Positions 8,146 through 17,231 of a stretch of DNA of 27,826 nt are shown in pieces. The stretch's first letter is position 1. Every line of letters begins with the position of its first letter. Position numbers and translations under genes: made by a program. The stretch is from positions 1 to 27,826 of the forward strand of contig CAYMEV010000033.1 of assembly GCA_964389675.1 (NCBI GenBank), in the 5' to 3' direction. The notes beneath the pieces are model-generated. The model saw only the letters and a program-made list of their open reading frames with translations, did not search any database and was not told where the DNA came from. This stretch comes from CAYMEV01 sp964389675 [NCBI: uncultured Candidatus Sumerlaeota bacterium]. Lineage in GTDB: Bacteria; CAYMEV01.

Positions 8146-9056
8146 GTCAGATCCCTTCTGATTGTCCCCTTTGGAGCTTGTGCACTCTGTGATTCCTTCT
8201 GCTTCAGTTCGATCTCATGCAGCAGGTCCAGAAGAATATTTGAACTTTCTTCCATCTCCAGTGTATACCTTGCCACTTTACCGGTAAAATAGTTATATGC
8301 AGCCAGCATGGGGATAGCGATAGCAAGACCTGTAGCTGTGGTGATAAGTGCTTCTGATATACCTCCTGCTACGGCACCCGGGTCTGTCAGGCCCTGTTTT
8401 GCGATAACATCAAAGGATGCGATCATACCTGAAACAGTACCCAAAAATCCAAGAAGAGGAGAAATATTTGCAACAGATGCAAGAACAGCAAGCCCTCTCT
8501 CAAGCCTGCTTGCTTCAACAACTGCTGAAGTGGCAACAGCGTTTTCTACAATTTCCCTTCCTCTGCCATATTTCAGCAACCCGGCTTTGACAACGGCTGC
8601 AATAGGGCTTTTCTGGCTTTCGCAGAGCTTTATGGCAGCCCTTACATCACCTTTCTGAATCCTTGTTTTAACTCCTATGGTAAATTCAGCAGTGTTCATC
8701 TTTACAGAATGGTATGCCCATAGCCTTTCAATTATAAATATAACACCTATAACTGATGCCAGAAGCAATGGCCACATGAACGGCCCGCCCTTCTTAAAGA
8801 AGTCCAGGATAGGCCCGCCTGTCCACCATTCTTTTTCTCCGACAACTTCAAGTTCCTCAGTCAGTTCTTCAGCAAATGGATCATATTCGGTAGCTTCTTC
8901 TGTGGTTTCTTCTCCTATGGCTTCTGTATCCTCTGTTAATGTTGTTTCTTCAGTAACTTCACCCTCAGTAACAGAAGCATCTTCATCCTGGCAGTATAAT
9001 GCAGGTGAAAATATCAAGAATGCTAAGACCAAAAAGATAAGAATGTGTTTTCTCAA
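8142..9056 (-). CDS. exbB: ExbB/MotA/TolQ proton-channel protein with signal peptide and acidic extension
   Basis: A 304-residue ExbB-type motor subunit. Residues 1-22 look like a signal peptide. Residues about 23-75 are a Thr/Glu-rich acidic stretch absent from E. coli ExbB. Three membrane helices follow: about 91-111 (FMWPLLLASVIGVIFIIERLW), 190-216 (VANISPLLGFLGTVSGMIASF) and 232-256 (ISEALITTATGLAIAIPML), with the conserved Pro and Thr residues of the family. The start is TTG, supported by a strong ribosome-binding site 7 bases upstream; no ATG fits the signal peptide. It begins 14 bases after oppF, so it is probably part of the same transcript. Confidence 0.93.
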   Translation of the reverse strand: MRKHILIFLVLAFLIFSPALYCQDEDASVTEGEVTEETTLTEDTEAIGEETTEEATEYDPFAEELTEELEVVGEKEWWTGGPILDFFKKGGPFMWPLLLASVIGVIFIIERLWAYHSVKMNTAEFTIGVKTRIQKGDVRAAIKLCESQKSPIAAVVKAGLLKYGRGREIVENAVATSAVVEASRLERGLAVLASVANISPLLGFLGTVSGMIASFDVIAKQGLTDPGAVAGGISEALITTATGLAIAIPMLAAYNYFTGKVARYTLEMEESSNILLDLLHEIELKQKESQSAQAPKGTIRRDLT

Positions 9057-9063
9057 AGTCTTT

Positions 9064-9070
9064 CCTCCTT
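9064..9070 (-). promoter_or_regulatory. strong Shine-Dalgarno for exbB, fixing a TTG start
   Basis: The minus strand reads AAGGAGG, 7 bases before TTG (9054-9056), in the 14-base gap after oppF. The site decides the unusual start codon. Confidence 0.75.
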
Positions 9071-10066
9071 TTAATTATTGTATATTTCTTTTTTTACTAT
9101 GTGACATGCAACAAAATGTGAAGGTGATTTCTCTTCAAGTACAGGGATCTGCTCCCTGCAGATATCCTGCCTGTACCTGCATCTCAGATGAAACCTGCAT
9201 CCGGACGGCGGGTCTATTGGAGTAGGGACATCACCTTCAAGTATTATCCTCTTCTTTTTTATTCCGGGATCAGGAACAGGAATAGCCGAAAGCAGGGCCT
9301 GTGTATAGGGGTGCATAGGATTCCTGTACAGCTCATTCCCATCAGCTATCTCAGCTATCTTGCCGAGATACATCACAACTATCCTGTCACTGACATGTTT
9401 TACGACAGCAAGGTCATGTGCAATGAATATATATGTAAGGTTATATTTGTCTTGAAGCTCGATCAGAAGGTTTATTATCTGGGCCTGAATGGAGACATCC
9501 AGGGCGCTTACGGGTTCATCTGCAATTATCAGCTTTGGATTTAATGCCAGTGCACGGGCTATGCCGATCCTCTGCCTCTGCCCGCCGCTGAATTCGTGAG
9601 GATAGCGGTTAAGCATATTTGGGTTTATCCCGACAGTATAAAGCAGATCCTTTGCCGCTTCCATTCTCTCTTTCTTTTTATGAACACCATGTATCTCATA
9701 TGGTTCCTTTACTATGTTTCCGACTGTCATTCTCGGATTAAGGGATGAAAAAGGGTCCTGGAATATTATCTGCATTTCCTTCCTCTGTTTCTGCAGTCTA
9801 TCTCCCTTAAGCTTGATAATATCCTTTTTATCAAAATAGACCTCACCTGAAGTAGGTTCTATCAATCTTAATATTGAACGGCCCACTGTGGTTTTCCCGC
9901 ATCCGCTTTCACCCACCAGGCCGAGTGTTTCACCCTCATTAACAAAGAAGCTGATATCATCCACTGCTTTTACATACCCCACGGTCTTGGAGAATAATCC
10001 CTTTTTTACAGGGAAATACTTCACCAGATTCTTGATATCTAAAAGCATCTTTTTATTACTGGTCAT
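9071..10066 (-). CDS. oppF: oligopeptide/dipeptide ABC transporter ATPase (OppF/DppF type)
   Basis: A 331-residue ATPase of a peptide importer. The Walker A is GESGCGKTT (about 52-60), the ABC signature is [15 protein letters not shown], the Walker B is [12 protein letters not shown] and the H-loop is [10 protein letters not shown]. The C-terminal oligopeptide-transporter extension ends with a cysteine-rich tail ([12 protein letters not shown] ... VACHI). It overlaps oppD by 11 bases. The matching permeases and binding protein are encoded separately at 18825-23689 on the same strand, and the ExbB gene follows after 14 bases. An alternative start at Met7 is possible. The OppF-versus-DppF label is family level only. 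Confidence 0.92.
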   Translation of the reverse strand: MTSNKKMLLDIKNLVKYFPVKKGLFSKTVGYVKAVDDISFFVNEGETLGLVGESGCGKTTVGRSILRLIEPTSGEVYFDKKDIIKLKGDRLQKQRKEMQIIFQDPFSSLNPRMTVGNIVKEPYEIHGVHKKKERMEAAKDLLYTVGINPNMLNRYPHEFSGGQRQRIGIARALALNPKLIIADEPVSALDVSIQAQIINLLIELQDKYNLTYIFIAHDLAVVKHVSDRIVVMYLGKIAEIADGNELYRNPMHPYTQALLSAIPVPDPGIKKKRIILEGDVPTPIDPPSGCRFHLRCRYRQDICREQIPVLEEKSPSHFVACHIVKKEIYNN

Positions 10067-11036
10067 ATAATATACATCTAACCCTGTGATTTTTTTTAAG
10101 ATTTATAAATTCAGGCATTTTCTTTTTGCATTCCGGCTTTCTTTTAATGCATCTGGGTTCAAAATAACAGCCTTCCGGAAGGTTCAGGGGGTCCGGAACC
10201 ATGCCCTTTATGGTAAAGAGGTCTCCCCTTCTTGATTCATCATCTATTCTCGGAATAGATGATAACAGGCCCTGTGTATACGGATGTGCAGGATTATTAA
10301 AGATCTCATCTACACTGCTTTCCTCGATAATCTTCCCGGCATACATAACAATGACCCTGTCGGCTGTTTCAGCTATTATTGAAAGGTCATGCGTAATTAA
10401 GATAATTGTCAGGTTATACCTGCTTTGAACATCCTTGATCAGGTCAAGTATCTGGGCCTGTATTGTCACATCGAGAGCAGTTGTTGGTTCATCCGCTATC
10501 AGAATAGAAGGGTTAGTTGACAGGGCCATTGCGATCATAACCCTCTGCCTCATGCCCCCGGACAAATTATGAGGATATTCATTAATTCTCTTCTCAGGAT
10601 CTGGAATGCTCACCAGCCTCAGAAGTTCAATGGCTTTTTCCCTGGCTTCCTTTTTTGATACCTTCTGGTGCAGCACGATTGCTTCAATAATCTGGTAGCC
10701 TACAGTAAATACAGGGTTCAGGCTTGTCATGGGTTCCTGAAATATCATTGAAATCTCATTCCCTCTGATCTCTCTCATCTCACTCTCTTTCAGGCCTAAC
10801 AGATTTGTCTTGTTATATATGATCTCTCCTCCTATGATACGGCCAGGAGGCCAGTTTATAAGCCTCAGTATGGAAAGGGATGTCACACTCTTTCCGCATC
10901 CGGATTCTCCTACTATGCCAATGGTCTGGCCCCTTTCCACTTCAAAGGATATATCGTCAACAGCTTTTACCACACCCTGTTCCGTATAAAAATAGGTTTT
11001 TAAACCATTAACTTCAAGAATAATATCTTTTTCCAT
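10056..11036 (-). CDS. oppD: oligopeptide/dipeptide ABC transporter ATPase (OppD/DppD type)
   Basis: A 326-residue ATPase that pairs with OppF. The Walker A is GESGCGKS (43-50), the signature is [15 protein letters not shown], the Walker B is [11 protein letters not shown] and the H-loop is LITHDLSII. The C-terminal extension carries the peptide-transporter cysteine motif ([14 protein letters not shown] ... RCILYDQ). No strong ribosome-binding site precedes the ATG. It is the first gene of a probable oppD-oppF-exbB-exbD-exbD-tonB operon. Substrate specificity cannot be read from the ATPase. Confidence 0.92.
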   Translation of the reverse strand: MEKDIILEVNGLKTYFYTEQGVVKAVDDISFEVERGQTIGIVGESGCGKSVTSLSILRLINWPPGRIIGGEIIYNKTNLLGLKESEMREIRGNEISMIFQEPMTSLNPVFTVGYQIIEAIVLHQKVSKKEAREKAIELLRLVSIPDPEKRINEYPHNLSGGMRQRVMIAMALSTNPSILIADEPTTALDVTIQAQILDLIKDVQSRYNLTIILITHDLSIIAETADRVIVMYAGKIIEESSVDEIFNNPAHPYTQGLLSSIPRIDDESRRGDLFTIKGMVPDPLNLPEGCYFEPRCIKRKPECKKKMPEFINLKKNHRVRCILYDQ

Positions 11037-11070
11037 AAATTATGTATTATTTTTATTTAGACTAGTAGTT

Positions 11071-11099
11071 AGATTAGATTAATAAAATATAAATGTCAA
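11071..11099 (-). promoter_or_regulatory. promoter candidate for oppDF-exbBDD-tonB
   Basis: On the minus strand a perfect TTGACA (11094-11099) is separated by 17 bases from TAATCT (11071-11076) in the 72-base gap before oppD. The -10 is poor (3 of 6), so a shifted -10 in the AT-rich tract is possible. Confidence 0.4.
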
Positions 11100-11107
11100 A
11101 AAAATAG

Positions 11108-13561
11108 TTAATAATTTTCCAGCCTTATATCAAATTTATATAGAGATATATATGCTTCACCAATCTTAAATATATCACTGAATCTGTACATGGCAACATT
11201 ATCGATATATTTTTCAAGTTCTTTGTTCATCTCGGATTTTCTTATGCTTATATTCTTAAAAATTATCTGCCTGTTCTGGGATGCGACCGATCTGATAAGC
11301 GATGCGGTTATGATATTCCTGTCCAGCATTGACAGCGGGCTTAAGACCTTTTCAAGATGCCCCGGATTGCTGGATTCTATCTCATAGAAGCACACAGTGG
11401 TTCTTTCATATATATCTGACCCGAAGCTGTTTGAGTATTCATGCCTGGAAAGAAGATCTATTATATCTTTTTGCCGGGGGTCTGCCTCAAGGCTCAGCTT
11501 AAAATAATAGCCTGCCTTCTCCGGCTCATTAAGTTTTAAGTATGTATAGCCTATGCTGTTTATGATCTCTGTATTTCTTTTATAAACATTATAGGCATTG
11601 AGATATGATTCGACTGCCTTATCCAGGGTATTCATCTGAATATAGGTGGTCCCCAGATTATAGAACCCCCTTGGGGTATACGGATTGCTTATAATATACC
11701 TGGAATAGTACTCCTCAGCTTTGTTCATATCCTTTTGAAAATAGTATATCAGCCCTATCTTTGCATATATTTCTGATATAAAAGGGTATTCTTCAAGATA
11801 TTTGAGAAATATGCCCAGCATGTCTTCGCCGTCCTTTATCCTGTCAATGATCATGCTGTCCGGAGAAAATATCTCAGGATATGCAAACCTGTTATCTGGC
11901 TGGCTGGCTGGCCTTTCCAGTTCATCAAGGCTTATCCCCTTTTTTAGTATTCCATCATATGAATTGATAAGCCTCACAAAAAAAGTGCCCTGTTTTATCT
12001 TGAAAAAATTCAGGCCCTTCAGGTCTTTAGCAAAAGGAAAGTCATAAAGGGACAACAGGCTCGGGAAAAAATCCTGAAGGGAAATGGTATCAGTTCCCAG
12101 GCTTAATGCTCTTTCAAGCCTGTTCTTTGCAAATACTGCAAAGCCGTCATCCCGCAGATAATCAATTTTACTGCCCGCGATCGAGGATGGTTTTCTTGAG
12201 TTTTCCTTGTATTGAAAAGGATTTATCAGCAGAACTATGCTGTTATCTCCAGAGGATCTTATAAGGTCAAGTATAAATGATTCAACAATGCCCCTTACCC
12301 CTTTTACAACCCTGTTATACCTTATATAATCCCTTACTGGAATATCTGGGTCCCTGGGGAATGTATACCTGATATACCTGCAGACAAATTCATCCAGAGA
12401 CCTTATAAATGATATAAGTATATCCTGGTCATTATTCAATGCCTTTTTTGTAAGATAAAGCTCGGCAAACAGCTGATCCCTCAGCCTTATAATCTCTTCG
12501 TCAAGGTCTTCCTTCCCCAGCTTTGTAACACTGGAAAAATTAGAATCAAATGCCCTCTTTTCCTTTTTTATGTCATCCCTGTCATCAGTCAGTCCGGCAG
12601 GGATATTGTATAAGCCCGGTTCGCAAAGATCAATGCCGTAATCCGATATTACAGGCATGATGACTGTCTTACTGCTGTGTCCTGATGCAAAATACTCCGG
12701 GAATAATACAGTAATATTGCATGCATAATAATCAAATATTTCCCAGAGGTATTTGCTCCGGTACTTATCAAAATCATAATTGATCTTATCAAGGAAAAGC
12801 ATTGAATTATGCGGCATTTTGCCTGTTATGAGCACCTTTTCTGCATCATTATTACTGCAGAAGGGCCTGGAATTCTTGATAACTGCAGATTCAGCCTCAA
12901 TAAAATCAAATTCCTTCCTGACAGCTGAATGGATATTTTTTTCTATTGCAGGGATATACAGCAGGATTATCCTGGGCTTTTTAACCTCTCTTGGTTCGCC
13001 GACTTTTTCATGCTTTCTGTCAATATCAAGCCTCTTAAAATAAAATTCATTGATAATTATCCCGTCCTCTATTAAAACACCTGTAAGGATCTCCTTAACC
13101 CTTTCATTTACCCAGACCCTTTCAATATTCAGTATGGAAAGCTTGGGTATGGAATAGATAAAATTCTCAATAGTCTGCGATATCAGCTCCTTTAATATTT
13201 CATCATTAAAGTCATAACCGAATCTGCTTACAACATTCTCAATATTTGCCATATCAATGCTATAATTAAGGAATATGCTGTACTGAAGGCTGGCATCTTC
13301 CGATATTACAATCCGGGAATCCCCCTCCTGCGGAAATATAAGATCAATGTCATCTGTCTTAAGGTCATATCCCTTATATATGAACGGAATCCCGAATGAT
13401 ATCATGCCTGTCCTGATATAATCCCTTAACTTAAAATACTTTGAGTGATAAATGACTATCTCATCTGAAGATGCAATATTTACACTTAAAGACCCTATTA
13501 TTAAAAGAACTGCAATAATAAATAAGCCCAGATAGATCCTTAAAAAGTTGTATTTATTCAT
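11108..13561 (-). CDS. membrane protein: SPFH-like segment, degenerate phosphatase-like domain, TPRs
   Basis: An 817-residue protein with one N-terminal membrane helix (about 8-30). Residues 32-190 resemble an SPFH/band-7 domain (RTGMISFGIPFIYKGYDL, then a strand-rich segment and a helix ending in LIEDGIIINEFYFKRLDI). Residues about 195-525 resemble the alkaline phosphatase/nucleotide pyrophosphatase superfamily: a RIILLYIP strand where VVLIGIDG is usual, VLITGKMPHNSM for the TG..P..HG segment, and a DFFPSLLSLYDFPFAKDLKG segment like DIAPTLLALLGIPVPADMDG. The usual metal ligands are not seen: no Asp-Gly in the first strand, and INPFQ where SDHG is expected. Residues about 570-705 are TPRs. 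The fold assignments are my reading of motifs; loss of catalysis is inference. It is transcribed divergently from the barrel/TPR gene pair. Confidence 0.75.
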   Translation of the reverse strand: MNKYNFLRIYLGLFIIAVLLIIGSLSVNIASSDEIVIYHSKYFKLRDYIRTGMISFGIPFIYKGYDLKTDDIDLIFPQEGDSRIVISEDASLQYSIFLNYSIDMANIENVVSRFGYDFNDEILKELISQTIENFIYSIPKLSILNIERVWVNERVKEILTGVLIEDGIIINEFYFKRLDIDRKHEKVGEPREVKKPRIILLYIPAIEKNIHSAVRKEFDFIEAESAVIKNSRPFCSNNDAEKVLITGKMPHNSMLFLDKINYDFDKYRSKYLWEIFDYYACNITVLFPEYFASGHSSKTVIMPVISDYGIDLCEPGLYNIPAGLTDDRDDIKKEKRAFDSNFSSVTKLGKEDLDEEIIRLRDQLFAELYLTKKALNNDQDILISFIRSLDEFVCRYIRYTFPRDPDIPVRDYIRYNRVVKGVRGIVESFILDLIRSSGDNSIVLLINPFQYKENSRKPSSIAGSKIDYLRDDGFAVFAKNRLERALSLGTDTISLQDFFPSLLSLYDFPFAKDLKGLNFFKIKQGTFFVRLINSYDGILKKGISLDELERPASQPDNRFAYPEIFSPDSMIIDRIKDGEDMLGIFLKYLEEYPFISEIYAKIGLIYYFQKDMNKAEEYYSRYIISNPYTPRGFYNLGTTYIQMNTLDKAVESYLNAYNVYKRNTEIINSIGYTYLKLNEPEKAGYYFKLSLEADPRQKDIIDLLSRHEYSNSFGSDIYERTTVCFYEIESSNPGHLEKVLSPLSMLDRNIITASLIRSVASQNRQIIFKNISIRKSEMNKELEKYIDNVAMYRFSDIFKIGEAYISLYKFDIRLENY

Positions 13562-13570
13562 ATATTTGAC

Positions 13571-13598
13571 TTGAATTCCTGCCTTTTCTGCTTATAAT
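13571..13598 (+). promoter_or_regulatory. plus-strand promoter, half of a bidirectional promoter
   Basis: TTGAAT (13571-13576), 16 bases, then a perfect TATAAT (13593-13598). The ATG of the barrel-like gene starts at 13608, only 9 bases beyond the -10, so the transcript would be essentially leaderless. Confidence 0.65.
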
Positions 13599-13626
13599 AT
13601 TATACATATGAAATATTATATTACAA
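13599..13626 (-). promoter_or_regulatory. minus-strand promoter, half of a bidirectional promoter
   Basis: On the minus strand TTGTAA (13621-13626), 16 bases, then TATAAT (13599-13604). Its -10 is the other half of the palindrome TATAATATTATA (13593-13604), shared with the plus-strand promoter. It would give the SPFH/TPR gene a leader of about 30 bases. Confidence 0.5.
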
Positions 13627-14186
13627 TAACTATATTGCTTATTATCACCTTGATCAATACAGGCCAGATCTTCTCTGAGAAATTAGACTTTAACCTGTGG
13701 TATATGAATGACATTTCCAGGATAACAAGGCTGAAAAGGACCGCAATCTCAGAAAAAAGGATCATATCAATATCACAGGACAGTTCATCAGTACACATAG
13801 GGTCAAAGATATTCCAGACATCCAGTTTCAGCCTTTCATCCCAGTTTAACCTTTATGAAGGCTACTGCTCTTCCGGAGATATATACCAGTACCCTGATAC
13901 TGAATTATTCCTTAAGAACCATATCACTGCAAACATTTCGCTCAAAGCATTTGATGATTATTATTTTTCAGTCTACTCCTCATACGGTAAAAGCATGCTT
14001 TCCACAAACTTTGAAGAAAGTGTCTTTATTGGCTTTTACGGAATCGGCCTGGAAAAATACTTCACAGACAGTATCCTGATGTCCCTTTCCTATAATACCT
14101 ATTACTATTCAGCTTACTCCATTCCCTGGGATTACAAGCACCAGGAGAAGAAAATACTGGACCTTATGCTTAAGATGATCTTCTGA
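13608..14186 (+). CDS. small exported protein, possible outer-membrane beta-barrel
   Basis: A 192-residue protein with a signal peptide (about 1-23, ending TGQIFSE). The rest alternates polar and aromatic/hydrophobic residues in strand-like runs (NHITANISLKAF, YYFSVYSSYGKS, FIGFYGIGLEKYF, SILMSLSYNTYYY). The chain ends in LDLMLKMIF, with a C-terminal Phe as in BAM-dependent outer-membrane proteins. I do not recognise a named family. At this length it would form only a small barrel of roughly eight strands. The start follows a -10 box by 9 bases with no ribosome-binding site. The TPR gene begins 1 base after the stop, so the two are coupled. Confidence 0.7.
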   Translation: MKYYITITILLIITLINTGQIFSEKLDFNLWYMNDISRITRLKRTAISEKRIISISQDSSSVHIGSKIFQTSSFSLSSQFNLYEGYCSSGDIYQYPDTELFLKNHITANISLKAFDDYYFSVYSSYGKSMLSTNFEESVFIGFYGIGLEKYFTDSILMSLSYNTYYYSAYSIPWDYKHQEKKILDLMLKMIF

Positions 14187-14187
14187 T

Positions 14188-15528
14188 ATGAAAAAGATCC
14201 TTCTGCCATTAATAACCGCATTTACATTTCTCATATTCCTGGCAGGCATCCGTTTTGTAGAAAAGGACAGGGACCTGTACCTCACAAGCAATATTTTCCG
14301 GACAGAACCCAAAAAGCTCAAACCCGGGTTCAGGTTTGTCCCGCCTCTTATATACAGAATAAGCGATAAAATACCGGAAGAACGGCAAATACAGCTTCAG
14401 ACAGCCAAGCCGAAAAGCATCAGGCCCGCAAACCTTTCTGACCCAGAATTGCTTTCCTATGTCAACAGCCTTTTCAATAATCAGGAATTCAAAAGGGCTG
14501 TATCAGCCTGCAGAAGCATCCCGGAGAAAAGGCTGAATTCCCGGGAGCCTTTATTGCTCCTTCTTGCTGAATCACTCCTTGAAACAGGCGATCCTGCCGA
14601 TTCCTTATATTACCTGTATAAGGCACTCTCCATAAATATTAATAATTATAAAACCTATCTCCTTATGTCAAAGGCATATCTCCGCATGGAAAATTACCAG
14701 AATGCTGCTGAATCAATCTCCCAGGCATTACTGATAAACCCTTATGACAGGCAGTCCCTTATTCAGGCCTTTTATACCTCCCTTTCCCTGAAAGAGCATA
14801 CAAACTGCGCCCATTACCTTGATACCCTGCACAATGCCCACAGGAATGATCCTGATGTTCTTGTAATTTCCATTCATTATTATCTTATAGACAATCCAGG
14901 CCTGGACAGGGCAAAAAACTATCTGGATATGCTGAGAAAGGTAAAGCCTGATCACTTCCTCCTGGATATGTATTCAGGCATATACAGCTATCTCCAGGCA
15001 GATTACCTGAAAGCCATAGAGCTTCTTCAGAAGGAGTGTAATATCCCAAAATACAACTATTACAGACTGCTCTTTCTTTCCAGGTCCTTTTCAGAACTGG
15101 GCATGTATAAGGATGCGATCCTGCATGCAAAAGGCCTGATCCCGGTAAGCCCCGACAGGGATGATTCCTTCTTCTACCTTGCAAGCCTGCATTCCAGGGC
15201 AGGCCTTATCAAGGATGCTGTTGAATATATACTGAAGATTGACGAAAACAGGCGCAAATGGTATTACCCCGATGCATACGAAATACTCCTTCAGTCAGAG
15301 AACTACGACCTGTGCATCCGATTACTGAAAAACATGCTGGGGTCAGATCCCTATAATTATTCATATTATAACCATCTGGGATCCATTTACCTTAGAAAGA
15401 AAGACATGCTTCTGTCACTGCAAAGCTATAAAAAAAGCATGGAGATCTTCCCCTATCAGCAGGATATAAAGAAGATCATATCTGATATAGAAGCTGTATC
15501 ACCAGAAAATAACAAGGAAGATCAGTGA
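14188..15528 (+). CDS. membrane-anchored or exported TPR protein
   Basis: A 446-residue protein. An N-terminal hydrophobic segment (about 5-21) acts as signal or anchor. A short stretch at about 40-60 (KPGFRFVPPLIYRISDK) is like the opening of SPFH/band-7 domains, echoing the divergent 817-residue protein. From about residue 88 to 440 it is built of TPR units (for example SKAYLRMENYQNAAESISQA and HLGSIYLRKKDMLLSLQSYKK). No catalytic motif is seen. Translation is probably coupled to the barrel-like gene 1 base upstream. The last 7 bases overlap the convergent amidase gene. A scaffold or assembly role in the envelope is inference from context. Confidence 0.8.
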   Translation: MKKILLPLITAFTFLIFLAGIRFVEKDRDLYLTSNIFRTEPKKLKPGFRFVPPLIYRISDKIPEERQIQLQTAKPKSIRPANLSDPELLSYVNSLFNNQEFKRAVSACRSIPEKRLNSREPLLLLLAESLLETGDPADSLYYLYKALSININNYKTYLLMSKAYLRMENYQNAAESISQALLINPYDRQSLIQAFYTSLSLKEHTNCAHYLDTLHNAHRNDPDVLVISIHYYLIDNPGLDRAKNYLDMLRKVKPDHFLLDMYSGIYSYLQADYLKAIELLQKECNIPKYNYYRLLFLSRSFSELGMYKDAILHAKGLIPVSPDRDDSFFYLASLHSRAGLIKDAVEYILKIDENRRKWYYPDAYEILLQSENYDLCIRLLKNMLGSDPYNYSYYNHLGSIYLRKKDMLLSLQSYKKSMEIFPYQQDIKKIISDIEAVSPENNKEDQ

Positions 15529-17231
15529 TTAAAATACCGTATTACACCCTCAAAGACTGACTGGGCGGCTGACTGCCTGAATTCATGGTCAACCATATTC
15601 TCCCTGTCATCCTTATTGTTCAGGTTCCCGATCTCAATCAGCAGTTTGGTTGGTATTATATTATAGCGGAGGACTGCAGGCACATATTTCCTCCTTCCCC
15701 TTATGACATATCCCCGAAGGGGGACATTGGGGTAAATTGATACATTATTGCTCTCAAGCGAATGAAAGACCTCCTTTGCAAGGTTCTGGGAAAAGGCCTG
15801 AGATTTAAGGTTCGCACTCCTGGAGAAAGTATATGTATCTTTGTACTTATATTCCTTATACCTTTTATAAGCCTGTGATTTAAGGCCGTATTTCTTATGG
15901 GTTATATACCTTGAATCAGCAACATATATCATACTGCCGCTTAAGCCGGCATACAAATGGTCAGCATGGATCGATATAAAGATTATATTTTCCTCAGGGA
16001 CATTATCATCCCGCAATTTTTCAAATATATAATTTGCCTTATACCACCTGAGATTAACGCCTACCTTTGTATTGCTAAGGTCATAGGCCGGGTCAGTTAG
16101 CAGGACCTCATTCTTGTCATGGCTCATTTTCTTTGTATCTGACGGGTTGAACTGCCTTTTTTTATCCCTTACTGTCGGATATACTTTTGCATTCGTGTTT
16201 TTTTCAAAAAGCTCCTTTAACCGGCATGCAATATCATATACTATCTCATGCTCGCAGATATCCTTTATCACTGCTCCCGGATCAACACCCCCATGGCCTG
16301 CATCCAGAATAATATGCACATTCTTCAGCCCTGAAGCTTCAATATCTTTGCTGTACTGCAGGATCTCATTCTGATATTCGATGAATTCCCTTCTCTCATT
16401 ACTGCTTTCAGGCAGAAATTCAGGAAGAAGATACTCCAGCGGGATCTTCACCTTAAAGCCTATCGGTATGTCGTCAACCTTCCTTATCCTGCTCCTCTTT
16501 GCAATTATATCGGCAATATAGAGAACATCCTCTGCATGAGTCATTCCGGTAAATCTCACCACTACTGCAGAATAAAGAGCTTCACCCTTTTGAAGCTGAT
16601 ATAATGCATATTCTCCTTCCTGGTCCTTTCCGTAGGACAGCAGGCTTCTGTCCTCCTGCTTCCCCTGAAATGACCTGACAGTAATGAGGAACGGAATCTT
16701 ATAGTCTTTCTGCCGGAAAACCGGAAGAAGAAGATTATCAGGAATGACTATTTTCTGGTCCAGCTTGACCCTCTCATCCCGGAGCTTATTGTACTCAAGG
16801 ATCTTCCTGAAATTTTCCCTCTTTCCTGTAAACCACGCTGAGATCGAGTGTATGCTTTCAAACTGGCTTCTTGAGGCAGTATGCTGCCATCCATTCTTTG
16901 TTCGGCGATCATCGACAAACAGGAGCTCAATTGCTTTTCTTTTGAATATATCCTTAAATTTATCATAGGGGATCTTAAAATAATGTTTCTCGTTTTTCAG
17001 ATCCTGAACAAGGTATTTTCCCAGTTCGCTTTTTTTTGCATCAATAAGAAGGTCAGCTATGACATCAATATTTTCCTTTGCTTCACATCTGAAAACCAGG
17101 TATATCTCCTTTTCATTATCAAGGGCCAGTTCCAGGTGTATATGGTTCAGGTATATATCAAGAGAAAGGGACCTCAGGCAGAACAGCAAAAACAATACTG
17201 CCGGGATAAACAGCCTTTTCATTCTGTTCAT
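15522..17231 (-). CDS. N-acetylmuramoyl-L-alanine amidase (Amidase_3) with LysM-like segments
   Basis: A 569-residue exported peptidoglycan hydrolase that cleaves the bond between N-acetylmuramic acid and L-alanine. Residues 1-23 are a signal peptide. Two LysM-like segments that could bind glycan lie at about 128-170 and 205-270 (each ends in a strand like QKIVIP or FKVKIP). The catalytic domain spans about 305-569. Zinc ligands are His313 (LDAGHGG), Glu327 (CEHEIVYDIA) and His422 (SIHADH); the catalytic Glu is residue 533 (LLIEIGNLNN). The domain carries an insertion of roughly 50 residues between the Glu327 region and His422. The ATGA start overlaps the upstream SurA-like gene, so they are made together. 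Confidence 0.92.
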   Translation of the reverse strand: MNRMKRLFIPAVLFLLFCLRSLSLDIYLNHIHLELALDNEKEIYLVFRCEAKENIDVIADLLIDAKKSELGKYLVQDLKNEKHYFKIPYDKFKDIFKRKAIELLFVDDRRTKNGWQHTASRSQFESIHSISAWFTGKRENFRKILEYNKLRDERVKLDQKIVIPDNLLLPVFRQKDYKIPFLITVRSFQGKQEDRSLLSYGKDQEGEYALYQLQKGEALYSAVVVRFTGMTHAEDVLYIADIIAKRSRIRKVDDIPIGFKVKIPLEYLLPEFLPESSNERREFIEYQNEILQYSKDIEASGLKNVHIILDAGHGGVDPGAVIKDICEHEIVYDIACRLKELFEKNTNAKVYPTVRDKKRQFNPSDTKKMSHDKNEVLLTDPAYDLSNTKVGVNLRWYKANYIFEKLRDDNVPEENIIFISIHADHLYAGLSGSMIYVADSRYITHKKYGLKSQAYKRYKEYKYKDTYTFSRSANLKSQAFSQNLAKEVFHSLESNNVSIYPNVPLRGYVIRGRRKYVPAVLRYNIIPTKLLIEIGNLNNKDDRENMVDHEFRQSAAQSVFEGVIRYFNH

